Source of the DNA: Paenibacillus lutimineralis
GTDB lineage: Bacteria > Bacillota > Bacilli > Paenibacillales > Paenibacillaceae
Assembly: GCF_003991425.1 (NCBI RefSeq)
Contig: NZ_CP034346.1
Span: forward strand, 6,005,501-6,069,500
Length of the DNA: 64,000 nt
Direction: 5' to 3'
Shown piece by piece: positions 8,890-17,277 of the stretch (position 1 is the stretch's first letter; the number at the start of each line of letters is the position of its first letter). The position numbers and the translations under genes are program-made. Under the pieces are notes generated by a model that was given only the letters and a program-made list of their open reading frames with translations, searched no databases and was not told where the DNA came from.

Positions 8890-9198
8890 CTATGACTGCC
8901 CGTTCTCTGCCAGCTTATTCTCCAATTCCGCCACCCGGCCTTTGAGCTCCTCCACTTCTTTTACCGTGGCCAATCCCATGCCCTGCATTACGGATCTAAC
9001 CTGTTCATTGATCAGTTCCTTGAAGCGATCCTGCTCCTCGGCCCCTTTGTCGATCAAGCGCTCCACCAGTTGCTTCGATTCCGAGGGAGCAAGCTCTCCA
9101 CGCCTTACCAACTCGTCCACGACACCTTCAATCTTCTCTTTGCTGACAATCGTAAGTCCCCAGCCTAATGAAATAGCCTTCTTCAACAGATCACTCAT
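8890..9198 (-). CDS. Small coiled-coil, phasin/PhaF-like protein
   Basis: A 102-residue soluble, charged, helical protein. The N-terminal half resembles the small phasin-like or polyhydroxyalkanoate regulator-like proteins often annotated in Firmicutes. The last 25 residues (VEELKGRVAELENKLAE) form a leucine-heptad coiled coil. The ATG follows GAAAGGGTG. It is the first gene of an operon with the AarF/UbiB homologue, an arrangement that recurs in Bacillales as far as I recall, so it may be a partner or scaffold of that kinase-like protein. No PHA synthase gene is in the window, so a granule role is not supported. Confidence 0.7.
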   Translation of the reverse strand: MSDLLKKAISLGWGLTIVSKEKIEGVVDELVRRGELAPSESKQLVERLIDKGAEEQDRFKELINEQVRSVMQGMGLATVKEVEELKGRVAELENKLAENGQS

Positions 9199-9259
9199 CG
9201 GTTACACCCTTTCCAAAATAAATTTGGTCTATATAACCCCTCTATAATCCATTATATCC

Positions 9260-10120
9260 CTATTCTTCTGCGTTCGCTGTGTCCAATGCAGCACGATGGA
9301 CACGGGAACCGTCCTCCGTCTCATAGAACTTGACCAACTCAATGATCATACTGCCCATCCGTTCTTCCTCTGGGTAGACCACTCGCTTGATCCCTGCCTC
9401 AATTAGCCCCTGGGCAGTCACTTTTCCCACGGATAGCGCTACGACAGGACCATGTAGGGCATCCATAAGAGCCTGCCTCTGCCCTTGCCTGTCGGCATGC
9501 TCCAGGAGGAACCGGACTTGCGGACCACTCGTAAAAGCTACAGCATCAACCTGCCTACTGACGATATCCTGCATCAATTTCTCCAATGCTCCTTCAGGAG
9601 GAGCAATATGGCGGTAAGGCAATATCTGCGAGCAGTTCGCCCCCTGCTCCTCAAGCCACGACATCAGCCGCGGGGCAGGATCCCCATGCAACTGGACGAT
9701 GACAGAGCTATGGCTCAAATCATGCTTCGCCAATCCGCGAATCAACCCTTCGATACTCCCATCGTCATCACGCACGATGGGAACCAAATTTCTTCTCTTC
9801 AGCGCATTTACCGTCTTATAGCCCCTGGCAGCTATCGAAGTGTTCCCCAGGATCTCCCACCACGCCTCGGCAACGCCCATATCTTCAGCCATGTCGAACA
9901 AAGCGTCGAGCCCCGTGCCCGTCGTGAAGACCGACCATTGCGGTGGATTCTTGATCCACGAGACAATGCCATTGCGCAGATCAATATCATCAAGCAATAC
10001 CGTTCCTTGAGCTGGTCGGTATAGTGGGGTTCCCCCCAGATTCTCAACCAGCTTGCCTAATTCCTGCGCCCGCCGCGGCCCGGTAAGCGCAACTCTTACA
10101 CCCTCCAGTCTTCTTGCCAT
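9260..10120 (-). CDS. hemD: Uroporphyrinogen-III synthase family protein
   Basis: A 286-residue HemD-fold protein, which closes hydroxymethylbilane to uroporphyrinogen III in haem and sirohaem synthesis. Two alternating alpha/beta domains are readable: the N-terminal RVALTGPRRAQELGKLVENLGG, shortened here to RVALTGPRRAQEL, and the late family motif DAVAFTSGPQVRFLLEHA. It then has GPVVALSVGKVTAQGL, as in HemD. The ATG is preceded by GGGGGGAAGAGAAGC. The gene stands alone, away from any hemAXCDBL genes, so it may be a second copy serving sirohaem (NasF-like) rather than the main haem enzyme. An inverted repeat TCGTATA/TATACGA (10171-10193) lies 50 bases upstream and could be an operator. Family firm, exact role uncertain. 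Confidence 0.82.
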   Translation of the reverse strand: MARRLEGVRVALTGPRRAQELGKLVENLGGTPLYRPAQGTVLLDDIDLRNGIVSWIKNPPQWSVFTTGTGLDALFDMAEDMGVAEAWWEILGNTSIAARGYKTVNALKRRNLVPIVRDDDGSIEGLIRGLAKHDLSHSSVIVQLHGDPAPRLMSWLEEQGANCSQILPYRHIAPPEGALEKLMQDIVSRQVDAVAFTSGPQVRFLLEHADRQGQRQALMDALHGPVVALSVGKVTAQGLIEAGIKRVVYPEEERMGSMIIELVKFYETEDGSRVHRAALDTANAEE

Positions 10121-10238
10121 GCTTCTCTTCCCCCCAGTTCTAATAATCGAGCCATGCGAGCTAGTAATTATCGTATAGCATCAGATTATACGACTGAAAT
10201 GGCGAAGTAAATCCTTAGATATTCAATAGGGGCTAATT

Positions 10239-11315
10239 TTATCCGGAATGGAGTCTTCGCTTCCTACGCGGCCATAAGGCAAAGAACAACAACAGCGGAA
10301 TGCCAATCTCGAATACGATGGCGAACAGCATCAACTGTTCATTGAAATTAACCTGTTGCACCGGATTTTTAAAGAACCACATTCCGCACACATAGCTAAG
10401 CGCTCCCATCGGGGCCACCATTAATCTCCCCGACACTTTAGGAACAATGATATGCAATAGATTAGCCATCAGATAAATATTAAATCCCAGTTTGCCAAAT
10501 ACAGTCGGCAGCCATAGCGCAACCAACAGTAGATCAAACCGGTCCATGAAATCGGTGACCTGTACTTGACGGACAAGCTCATAAGTCGGATACATCAGTT
10601 TAGTAGAAAGAGGGATGCCAACGACCAATTGAACCATGAGCAAAAACACAACCAAATACAAGCCGCTGATCAGCAGGCCGCTGTAGCCGCCTTTGCTCTT
10701 ATAGTGCTTCCCGGACATGATGAGCGGGAACACGATTATCTCCCCGACACTGGAGAAAATAATCCAGAAACCATGGAATATGCCTGTCCAATGAAAGTGG
10801 AAGAACGGCTGAAGATTGCGAATTTCCACGTCCCGCCATGTCGTGACTACAATCATTAGAAGAAGCATGAACCAGATCGGTACATAAATCTCGGCAATGC
10901 CGACCAGGGTTCTAATCCCTCCCTGAGCGATAAATACAACGGTAGCTGCAACAATCAGCCCAATAACAACGATAGGCGTCCTATTCAATAACGAAGAATT
11001 GGTAAAGTCCACACAAATACGCATTTCCCCAGCTGATAGCAATAGAAGAAAGAACATATACAAAATCGCAATGCTTCTTCCCATAAGAGGATACCTGTCG
11101 ATCATAGCGGCCACCACATTTCTCCCAGAGAACCGTCTAATTATTCGGGAGACGATCCACAGCATCAAGAGCGTAACCAATACACTCAGCAGATGCGATA
11201 TGTACCCATGCTGGTGGGCAAACTCCGATAATTTAGCAGCAATATCGAGGTAATTAACCGAGAAAAGATAGAGAACCGCTAACAAGGCTACCTGTCTGGT
11301 TGTGATTGTCTTCAA
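10239..11315 (-). CDS. Spore germination permease (GerB type)
   Basis: The membrane subunit of a GerA-type nutrient receptor, a member of the amino acid/polyamine/organocation superfamily, with ten predicted helices. It acts in the inner spore membrane as the germinant-binding subunit. The start is read as TTG at 11315 (LKTITTRQVALL) because GGGGGG lies six bases before it. An ATG at 11345, directly after the stop of the preceding small gene, is possible but has no ribosome site. It is the last gene of the A-C-D-B operon. Which nutrient is sensed cannot be read from the sequence. Confidence 0.88.
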   Translation of the reverse strand: MKTITTRQVALLAVLYLFSVNYLDIAAKLSEFAHQHGYISHLLSVLVTLLMLWIVSRIIRRFSGRNVVAAMIDRYPLMGRSIAILYMFFLLLLSAGEMRICVDFTNSSLLNRTPIVVIGLIVAATVVFIAQGGIRTLVGIAEIYVPIWFMLLLMIVVTTWRDVEIRNLQPFFHFHWTGIFHGFWIIFSSVGEIIVFPLIMSGKHYKSKGGYSGLLISGLYLVVFLLMVQLVVGIPLSTKLMYPTYELVRQVQVTDFMDRFDLLLVALWLPTVFGKLGFNIYLMANLLHIIVPKVSGRLMVAPMGALSYVCGMWFFKNPVQQVNFNEQLMLFAIVFEIGIPLLLFFALWPRRKRRLHSG

Positions 11316-11345
11316 CTTTGTCCCCCCTGCTCGTAGATCGATCAT

Positions 11346-11564
11346 TCATTGAAATGGAATCAGTGGCTGAAGAACTTTTTGAACCCATACTGTTGGGTAA
11401 AAGATAGGCCCGCTTTTATTGGTATAGCCCAATATCAACAGCGAGATGCCCATAACCAAATAGGAGATCCAGCGATTGACTTTGGACACCCCTCGCATTA
11501 ACTGCCAATCCCTTCGAAAACTATATAAAATAAGCAGAAGCATTAGGCTTAGCGATTCAATCAT
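11346..11564 (-). CDS. Small two-helix germination protein (D subunit)
   Basis: A 72-residue membrane protein with two hydrophobic helices (about 3-17 and 33-48) and a basic loop between. It sits inside the germination operon. Its ATG overlaps the end of the GerC gene by eight bases and its stop touches the permease frame. This matches the small two-helix D proteins described for some Bacillus ger operons, where they tune receptor function. The family sequence is poorly conserved, so the assignment rests mainly on position and topology. Confidence 0.72.
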   Translation of the reverse strand: MIESLSLMLLLILYSFRRDWQLMRGVSKVNRWISYLVMGISLLILGYTNKSGPIFYPTVWVQKVLQPLIPFQ

Positions 11565-12756
11565 TGTTCTGACGCCCTCCCCTGGTAGAGAGTGAATTCA
11601 TTAGCTGGTTGGTGCTCTCCAGATGAATTGTTGAATGTATCGAGACCTCCACCGTCGGATAAACTTCATGCCATCTGTCCTTGACCTTTTCCCATTCCTG
11701 TGGATAGCGGCTCTTAATCACTTGTCCGAATCCAAATATATCCGATTGGTACTCACGTTGAAGTTTCTCCACGACACGACTCAAATTCGCATTGATGTAA
11801 TTGCGGCATTGCTCCTCTAGTCCGCTGAGGTTCTCATTCTCGATGTCCTCGTTGGAAGTATTCTCAAGAATAGACCCCTTGCCCTGAAAATGGATAGCGA
11901 TCGCAAATTGCGAATCTTGCACACTAGGGGTCCACCATGTCTTCGGCTCACTCAAATTAATGGTAATTAGCTTGTCCTTGCCTCCGCGAGGAAGGATAAT
12001 CTTTGGATTTAATGACTCGCCCATTCCCAATAAAGCCATTAGTCCATCTTCTTCATTTAGCAAACCGACAAGTCGATCATCCTTGAATACACCAAGTCCA
12101 TCAATGGAAATCAAGCTCTTGGATTTATTAGGCACTTCCTTACTGCTATCCTTAACACTCATGACGGGAAGATAAAGATCCACGCCATCACTCAACAATT
12201 TATTGACCATTCGCTTGACGTTCATAGGATTTCTGATGGAACTCTTGGCGATTTCCCGCGCCATTTCAGCCGGGAATTGCTCTATAGGGGCCTCTGCGGT
12301 CAGAATATCATAGGCCCTCCCTCGAGTAAGCACAACGTACGCGCTCAACCTATTTTGTGGAAATCGGCCAAGAATGTCTATTTTATTCCCAATGCCATCA
12401 CGGGCAAACCCTTCCCCAAAAATCATGAGTCTGCGGTGGGAAAAATTCAAAATCCGCGACAGGCTATCCTGGATCTCTTTAGTAGCCAAATACATCGTCT
12501 GTGCCTTCTTAGAGATCAGAAGATAGTTCTGATTGCCAGACGTTCCTCCACCGCCTCCTTCACTCCCTGTGCCTCCAAGCTGGCTGGGGAGGGCAATTTG
12601 TACAGTCGATACAAACTTGTCATTGATTTTATCGAAGGAGGAACCGATCACGAAGGCAACATCGTTGATCTCGACCCTGTCCCAGCATCCGCACAGCATT
12701 CCCATTGTGATCAAGCAACAGCAGAGTAATGCACGCTTGGACTTACCAGCCTTCAT
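11557..12756 (-). CDS. Spore germination lipoprotein (GerC type)
   Basis: A 399-residue Ger(x)C-family lipoprotein. The signal peptide ends in GMLCGC-W with the lipidated Cys at about 24, followed by WDRVEINDVAFVIG, the hallmark opening of the family. The three-domain body is followed by a C-terminal helical region (FGFGQVIKSRYPQEWEKVKDRW) conserved in GerC proteins. It should sit on the outer face of the inner spore membrane, anchored by diacylglycerol. The start overlaps the GerA gene by 14 bases and the stop overlaps the small D gene, so the operon is tightly coupled. Confidence 0.93.
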   Translation of the reverse strand: MKAGKSKRALLCCCLITMGMLCGCWDRVEINDVAFVIGSSFDKINDKFVSTVQIALPSQLGGTGSEGGGGGTSGNQNYLLISKKAQTMYLATKEIQDSLSRILNFSHRRLMIFGEGFARDGIGNKIDILGRFPQNRLSAYVVLTRGRAYDILTAEAPIEQFPAEMAREIAKSSIRNPMNVKRMVNKLLSDGVDLYLPVMSVKDSSKEVPNKSKSLISIDGLGVFKDDRLVGLLNEEDGLMALLGMGESLNPKIILPRGGKDKLITINLSEPKTWWTPSVQDSQFAIAIHFQGKGSILENTSNEDIENENLSGLEEQCRNYINANLSRVVEKLQREYQSDIFGFGQVIKSRYPQEWEKVKDRWHEVYPTVEVSIHSTIHLESTNQLMNSLSTRGGRQNND

Positions 12757-14248
12757 TCTCTTCGCCGCCCCCCCTCAACTTACGAATTCCGGCCCTTCTT
12801 ATATTGTCCGGCGAGGACGAATAAGGACGCTCAGACATCTTCCACATAGGAACACGGACGAAGATATCCTTGAAGTCTCTCGGGCGATAAGGAGATACTC
12901 CCAGCAAATAAGGAACTCCAAAAGACTTCAATTGGGTCAAGTGGACGAGAATCCAGACCGTACCTATGACAATCCCGAACAGGCCGAATAACGCAGCTAA
13001 AATCATGATTAAGAAGCGCAACAGCCTCACCGTTGTCGCGAGATTGAAGCGCGGCAGTGTGAATGAGGCGATCCCTGTCATGGACACCACGATCACAATC
13101 GGGGCCGAGACGATACCCGCCTGTACCGCGGCTTGTCCAATAACGAGAGCACCAAGGATACTCACTGCCTGACCGATCGTCTTCGGCAGCCGGATGCCCG
13201 CTTCCTGAAGCGCCTCGAACGAGATCTCCATAATTAAGGCCTCGATAATGGCCGGGAACGGAATAGCTTCGCGGGCCGTAGCAATGCTTAGAATGAGAGA
13301 GGAAGGAAGCATATCCTGATGATATGTCGTTACGGCGATATAGAGCCCTGGCAGCATTAACGCGAGAAGCAGGAAGAAGAGGCGAATCCAGCGGATGAAA
13401 TTGGTGATAAAATAACGTTCATAATAGTCTTCGCTGGACTGAAGCAGCTGCCACAATGTTACTGGAGCTACCAGCACGAACGGCGTACCATCGACAAAGA
13501 TGGCTACCTTCCCCTCCAGCAGCTGCGCAGCAATCGTGTCCGGGCGCTCAGAATATTGTATTTGCGGAAATGGGGAGTACGGATTATCCTCAATCCACTC
13601 CTCGATATAGCCTGACTCCAGAATTCCATCCATATCGATCTGATTAAGCCGATCTATCACGCTATCAACCAGATCCTTTTTAGCTAACCCATCGATATAT
13701 GCAACAGCCACATCCGTCTTTGTGATCTTGCCAACGACGAGCGGCTTTAACCTCATCTTCTCCGTCTTAATCTTGAAGCGCAGCAACGCAGTATTAATCC
13801 GCAGCGATTCCGTGAAGCCCTCGCGCGGCCCGCGAATCACCGTCTCCGTAGACGGCTCCTCCACGCTACGCCTGGATCCGCCCTTCACATCGAAGGTCAG
13901 CGCCTCATTCGAATCATCCATAAAAATAACGACATGTGCAGTCAGAATCGCTTCAATCACACCCGGCCAATCCGATGCAGCAGCCATCTGTGTTAAAGAT
14001 ATGCGGGTGAAGGGCAGCTCGCTAAGCCGTTCTACCGGCCCCTCTGCCTTAACCAAGCCTTCGATCAGGGGCGATATAATATGCTGCTCGACCCCTTTCG
14101 TATCGATAATCCCTTCAATGTATACAACAAGCCCTTTCCGTGATTCGGTAAACTGAACACTCCGGTACACCAGATCAGAGCTGTCCTGAAATATTTTTTT
14201 TAGAGCCTCCTCATTCTGTGCAAGCCTGCGACTAAGCTTCTCCTTCAT
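12743..14248 (-). CDS. Spore germination protein (GerA type)
   Basis: The 501-residue A subunit of a germinant receptor, first gene of the operon. A soluble N-terminal region of about 290 residues is followed by a C-terminal membrane domain with about five helices. That domain contains the very conserved FPAIIEALIMEISFEALQEAG, here given as FPAIIEALIMEISFE, plus RLPKTIGQAVSILG. The tail is a cytoplasmic FVRVPMWKMSERP segment, also typical. In other Firmicutes A subunits oligomerise and have been proposed to form an ion channel. Start ATG with GGAGGGAG eight bases upstream. Expression is expected in the forespore under sigma-G, but I could not identify a convincing sigma-G promoter. Confidence 0.94.
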   Translation of the reverse strand: MKEKLSRRLAQNEEALKKIFQDSSDLVYRSVQFTESRKGLVVYIEGIIDTKGVEQHIISPLIEGLVKAEGPVERLSELPFTRISLTQMAAASDWPGVIEAILTAHVVIFMDDSNEALTFDVKGGSRRSVEEPSTETVIRGPREGFTESLRINTALLRFKIKTEKMRLKPLVVGKITKTDVAVAYIDGLAKKDLVDSVIDRLNQIDMDGILESGYIEEWIEDNPYSPFPQIQYSERPDTIAAQLLEGKVAIFVDGTPFVLVAPVTLWQLLQSSEDYYERYFITNFIRWIRLFFLLLALMLPGLYIAVTTYHQDMLPSSLILSIATAREAIPFPAIIEALIMEISFEALQEAGIRLPKTIGQAVSILGALVIGQAAVQAGIVSAPIVIVVSMTGIASFTLPRFNLATTVRLLRFLIMILAALFGLFGIVIGTVWILVHLTQLKSFGVPYLLGVSPYRPRDFKDIFVRVPMWKMSERPYSSSPDNIRRAGIRKLRGGGEENEGW

Positions 14249-14337
14249 CCGGAAACTCCCTCCTACTCAGGAAACTGTATAGATGTATGATGTTCCAAAT
14301 AGGGATTAATATGTATTTACTTATTGAAAATCAACGT

Positions 14338-14365
14338 AAAAAACCGCCAGAAACCATTCTGGCGG
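14338..14365 (-). terminator. Terminator of the chemoreceptor gene
   Basis: A perfect seven-pair stem CCGCCAG/CTGGCGG (14344-14350 and 14359-14365) is followed on the minus strand by UUUUUU. It lies 40 bases past the stop at 14405. Confidence 0.9.
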
Positions 14366-14404
14366 CAGTGAAATAAAAGCAATATATATATCAATTTCAT
14401 ATAT

Positions 14405-15655
14405 CTACAATCTCTGAACCTTGAACCTCTTGACCAATTCCTCTAATTGGAGTGCCATTCTCGATAGATCATTAGAGGACGCGGCGACCTCCTGAATAGA
14501 GGCAAGCTGTTCCTCAGCCGCAGCAGAAATGGTGCGTACATTATCCAAATTACTCTCGGAAATCGATGAGATACCGTTGATCGACTCGGTTACCTTCTGG
14601 GCTCCGTTCTGTAGTTCTTGCGCGGCACCAGATACCTCTTCCATCTTGGATGCGGCTACACGAACCGCTTTACGAATCCTCGAGAAGGAACGGCCAGAAG
14701 TGTCTACTGCAACGATGCCTTCATTTACCCCTAGCTTAGCATTCTCCATTGATTGCTGAGCAAGATGGACCTCACTCTGAATATTTCCGATTAAATCTTC
14801 AATCTGATGTGCCGAATGCTCGGATTCCTCGGCCAGCTTACGGACCTCGGAAGCGACTACCGCGAAGCCCCGCCCTTCTTCTCCAGCTCTCGCCGCCTCA
14901 ATCGAGGCGTTCAGTGCGAGTAGGCTTGTCTGCTTGGCGATCCCGGTAATAGCTTCGACGATACCACCAATATTCTCTGACAGCGCGCCGAGTGTCTGTA
15001 TGACGTTGCCCAGGTCATCCACGGTATGTTGTATATGCTCAATCTTCTCGACAACGCTTAATACTGAAGCATTTCCCTCCTCAGCGGTTGCGTTAGTCTT
15101 CTCCATCGTCTCTGTAACCTCTCGAATATGCTCAGTAATCGATAGGATCTGACTCGACATATTGTCCATCTCATGAATACCGATCTCAACACTATCCTTC
15201 TGTTGTTCGCTGGCACCCGCCATCTCCTGAATCGCTACCGTTACATCCTCGATGGCTTTCGTCGTCTGCTCAGCTCCGGAAGCAAGCTGCTCAGCAGAAC
15301 GGGCCACATTCCCCGTCGTATCGCGAACGCTTGTAATCGTATCGCTCAAATTGTCCACCAATCGTTGAAAATGATTGGACAGTTCGCCGATCTCATCCTT
15401 CCGCTGTGTACTTGCTATTCTCTTTGTTAAATCCCCCAAGCTTACTGTTTGTGTCATCTCCACCAGACGGCTCAATGGTGAGGCAATGAAATGGATTGTA
15501 AACCATGCTGCAACCAACGCGACAACCAATGAAATCCCCAAGATGACTAGACTGCTTACCATGCCGTCATGATTCAATATCATACTTAATACACTTGGCA
15601 CAGCAGCAACAATGATCATCGAGATCAACAAAGTAATGCGTATGCGTTTCTTCAT
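14405..15655 (-). CDS. Methyl-accepting chemotaxis protein without ectodomain
   Basis: A 416-residue chemoreceptor. Two transmembrane helices (about 7-26 and 33-57) are separated by only a few residues (NHDGMV), so there is no extracellular ligand domain. A HAMP domain follows (about 58-110). The signalling hairpin has the near-invariant tip EAARAGEEGRGFAVVASEVR, where CheA and CheW bind. Without an ectodomain it probably senses something in the membrane or cytoplasm, such as energy state or an internal ligand, or listens to a partner protein. It is monocistronic, with its own terminator, and no other chemotaxis gene is present. Confidence 0.92.
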   Translation of the reverse strand: MKKRIRITLLISMIIVAAVPSVLSMILNHDGMVSSLVILGISLVVALVAAWFTIHFIASPLSRLVEMTQTVSLGDLTKRIASTQRKDEIGELSNHFQRLVDNLSDTITSVRDTTGNVARSAEQLASGAEQTTKAIEDVTVAIQEMAGASEQQKDSVEIGIHEMDNMSSQILSITEHIREVTETMEKTNATAEEGNASVLSVVEKIEHIQHTVDDLGNVIQTLGALSENIGGIVEAITGIAKQTSLLALNASIEAARAGEEGRGFAVVASEVRKLAEESEHSAHQIEDLIGNIQSEVHLAQQSMENAKLGVNEGIVAVDTSGRSFSRIRKAVRVAASKMEEVSGAAQELQNGAQKVTESINGISSISESNLDNVRTISAAAEEQLASIQEVAASSNDLSRMALQLEELVKRFKVQRL

Positions 15656-15783
15656 AGATCATGGTCCTTTCCCGAATAGTACTTACCCTATTATCTGTTC
15701 GACATGGATCCATTGATTTCCTCTCCTAGTCCAAAAGTCCGACAATTAAATCCATTGAACCACCTAATCGCTACCGCAAGCAT

Positions 15784-15823
15784 AAAAAAGGCAAGTATCG
15801 CCGCCCATTGGACGATACTTGCC
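15784..15823 (-). terminator. Terminator of the perR-regulator operon
   Basis: An 11-pair perfect stem (GGCAAGTATCG at 15790-15800 and its complement at 15813-15823) followed on the minus strand by UUUUUU, 46 bases beyond the regulator stop. Confidence 0.92.
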
Positions 15824-15868
15824 TAATCCAAACATTGATTATTAATAGGCATACATACCCGCATGCCA

Positions 15869-16687
15869 TTAATCCGCCAGACGATAACCTACACCTCTCA
15901 CTGTGGCAATATACAGGGAATCCACTGCCCGGTCGCCAAGCTTCTTACGCAGACTCTTGATATGAACATCAACGATGTTGCTGCCGCCCAGGAAGGTTGT
16001 TCCCCAAATTTCTGATAGCAGTTCCTCGCGAGATAGCACGGTTCCTTCATGGTCTAAGAGTTGAATGAACAGTTCATATTCCGTCTTGGTCAGCTCAATC
16101 TGTACTCCATCCTTGTATACAGCCATCTTCTTGCGATCAATCCACAGATCCTTATACACGGTTGGGGAGCTGCCATTCAGCACGCTTAAGGATGTACTGC
16201 GTTCCCCTTGGTTGCGAATAATCCGCTGCGCGTGGTAGAGGATCTCTCCCTTTCTTGCCGGCCATACGAGAAGCTCATGGTTCATCAGGCCCTGATCCAG
16301 CCCGGCAAGGACGGATTCATTGACGAGCAGAAGACAAGGAACATCCCCCGTCTGCTTCATCAAGGTTTGAATGGCTGCAGCATCCCCAATCTCACGGTAG
16401 AAGGTAAAGTCGAAGATGAGTAAATCGGCGGCTTGTGCATTGCGTATCCCTTGCTCCAAATGGTGGAACACCAGTACGTCAAAGCAGCCCTCCGATAAAT
16501 CCCGAAGCAATTCATAAACCTCCGTCGGGTTCGGACTAACGATAATGACCCGCTGCGTTACCGGACAGAAGACCGGAACCCCGGCCATCTCTTCCAGCTT
16601 CATTTTCTGCTCTTCCCCCGGGGTCTTGAATGGCTGCGTCGCCGAGCCAAAGGCTCTTTCCGCAGGATTTATTTCTTTGACCGACAT
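15869..16687 (-). CDS. Atypical winged-helix response regulator
   Basis: A 272-residue OmpR/PhoB-type protein. The C-terminal winged helix (about 175-270) is canonical: LTKTEYELFIQLLDHEG, VLSREELLSEIWG, NIVDVHIKSLRKKLG and VRGVGYRL. The receiver-like domain (about 50-160) is degenerate. The strand-one acidic pair of normal receivers is replaced by VSPNPTE, while an Asp is kept in LLIFDFTF at the phospho-acceptor position and a Lys in PARKGE. It may work without phosphorylation. The start is ATG 16687 (MSVKEINP) after GGGGGG; the frame is open further upstream, but that part lies in perR. The first 19 bases overlap the end of perR, so the two are translationally coupled. No histidine kinase gene is nearby. 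Targets unknown. Confidence 0.82.
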   Translation of the reverse strand: MSVKEINPAERAFGSATQPFKTPGEEQKMKLEEMAGVPVFCPVTQRVIIVSPNPTEVYELLRDLSEGCFDVLVFHHLEQGIRNAQAADLLIFDFTFYREIGDAAAIQTLMKQTGDVPCLLLVNESVLAGLDQGLMNHELLVWPARKGEILYHAQRIIRNQGERSTSLSVLNGSSPTVYKDLWIDRKKMAVYKDGVQIELTKTEYELFIQLLDHEGTVLSREELLSEIWGTTFLGGSNIVDVHIKSLRKKLGDRAVDSLYIATVRGVGYRLAD

Positions 16688-17058
16688 GCTGGGCACACCC
16701 CCCCGAATACGACATGAGCATGATGAACATCGTATCCGGTTTCTTTGGCAACAGCATTGCTCCAATCATCGGGTACACATGTCATAACTTCATCTACACG
16801 TCCGCAAACTTCACACAGAATATGCTGATGGTCATCCAGCTTGGCATCGTAGCGGCTCGCTGCTTCACCGAGCTTCAATTCACGGATCATTTCCTTCTCT
16901 GTCAAATATCGCAGTGAATTATATACCGTTCCATAAGCAAAATTGTATCCCTGCTCGACAAGCCGATTCATGACCTCAGCAGCCGTTGGATGGTCATTCG
17001 CTCTACGGACGACATCGTAGACAGCTTGGCGCTGAGTCGTTAAATTTAATGATTTCAT
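16669..17058 (-). CDS. perR: PerR-type peroxide-sensing repressor (Fur family)
   Basis: A 129-residue Fur-family metalloregulator. The structural zinc site is two CxxC pairs, CEVC (about 96) and CPAC near the end. The sensing site of PerR can be matched: His in NDHPTAAE, Asp in SRYDAKLDD (Fur proteins have Glu here), and the HQH histidines. The winged helix is at the N-terminus (about 1-75). PerR represses peroxide defence genes until Fe-catalysed histidine oxidation releases it. A PerR-like box covers its own promoter and another precedes the catalase gene in this window. The N-terminus is shorter than B. subtilis PerR by about 15 residues. The gene is followed by an overlapping response-regulator gene. 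Confidence 0.85.
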   Translation of the reverse strand: MKSLNLTTQRQAVYDVVRRANDHPTAAEVMNRLVEQGYNFAYGTVYNSLRYLTEKEMIRELKLGEAASRYDAKLDDHQHILCEVCGRVDEVMTCVPDDWSNAVAKETGYDVHHAHVVFGGVCPACRSKK

Positions 17059-17085
17059 ATATAGGACATCCCTTATTTTATAATT

Positions 17086-17100
17086 TTAGAATTAGTATAA
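17086..17100 (-). promoter_or_regulatory. PerR-like box upstream of perR
   Basis: TTAGAAT-T-AGTATAA matches the 7-1-7 Per box TTATAATnATTATAA at 12 of 14 fixed positions. It lies 28 bases before the perR start, so autoregulation is likely. Confidence 0.6.
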
Positions 17101-17277
17101 GTCTTATTCTATTGTTCGTCAATCGTCATATATCACACTGTAATGAGATTTAGATTTCTAACATCAATTGCACAATCTCAATGAACCTCAGAAGAAACTG
17201 TTTTATCTTCTAATTATTGGAGACAATTGTACAAGGAATCAAATTGTCAAATCTGAACAATAAGGAGGACCAAGTTA

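Noticed and set aside
17205..17225. Per-box-like sequence TTCTAATTATTGGAG before the Rieske-FAD gene
   Set aside because: Only about 10 of 14 positions match, which is expected by chance in A+T-rich intergenic DNA.
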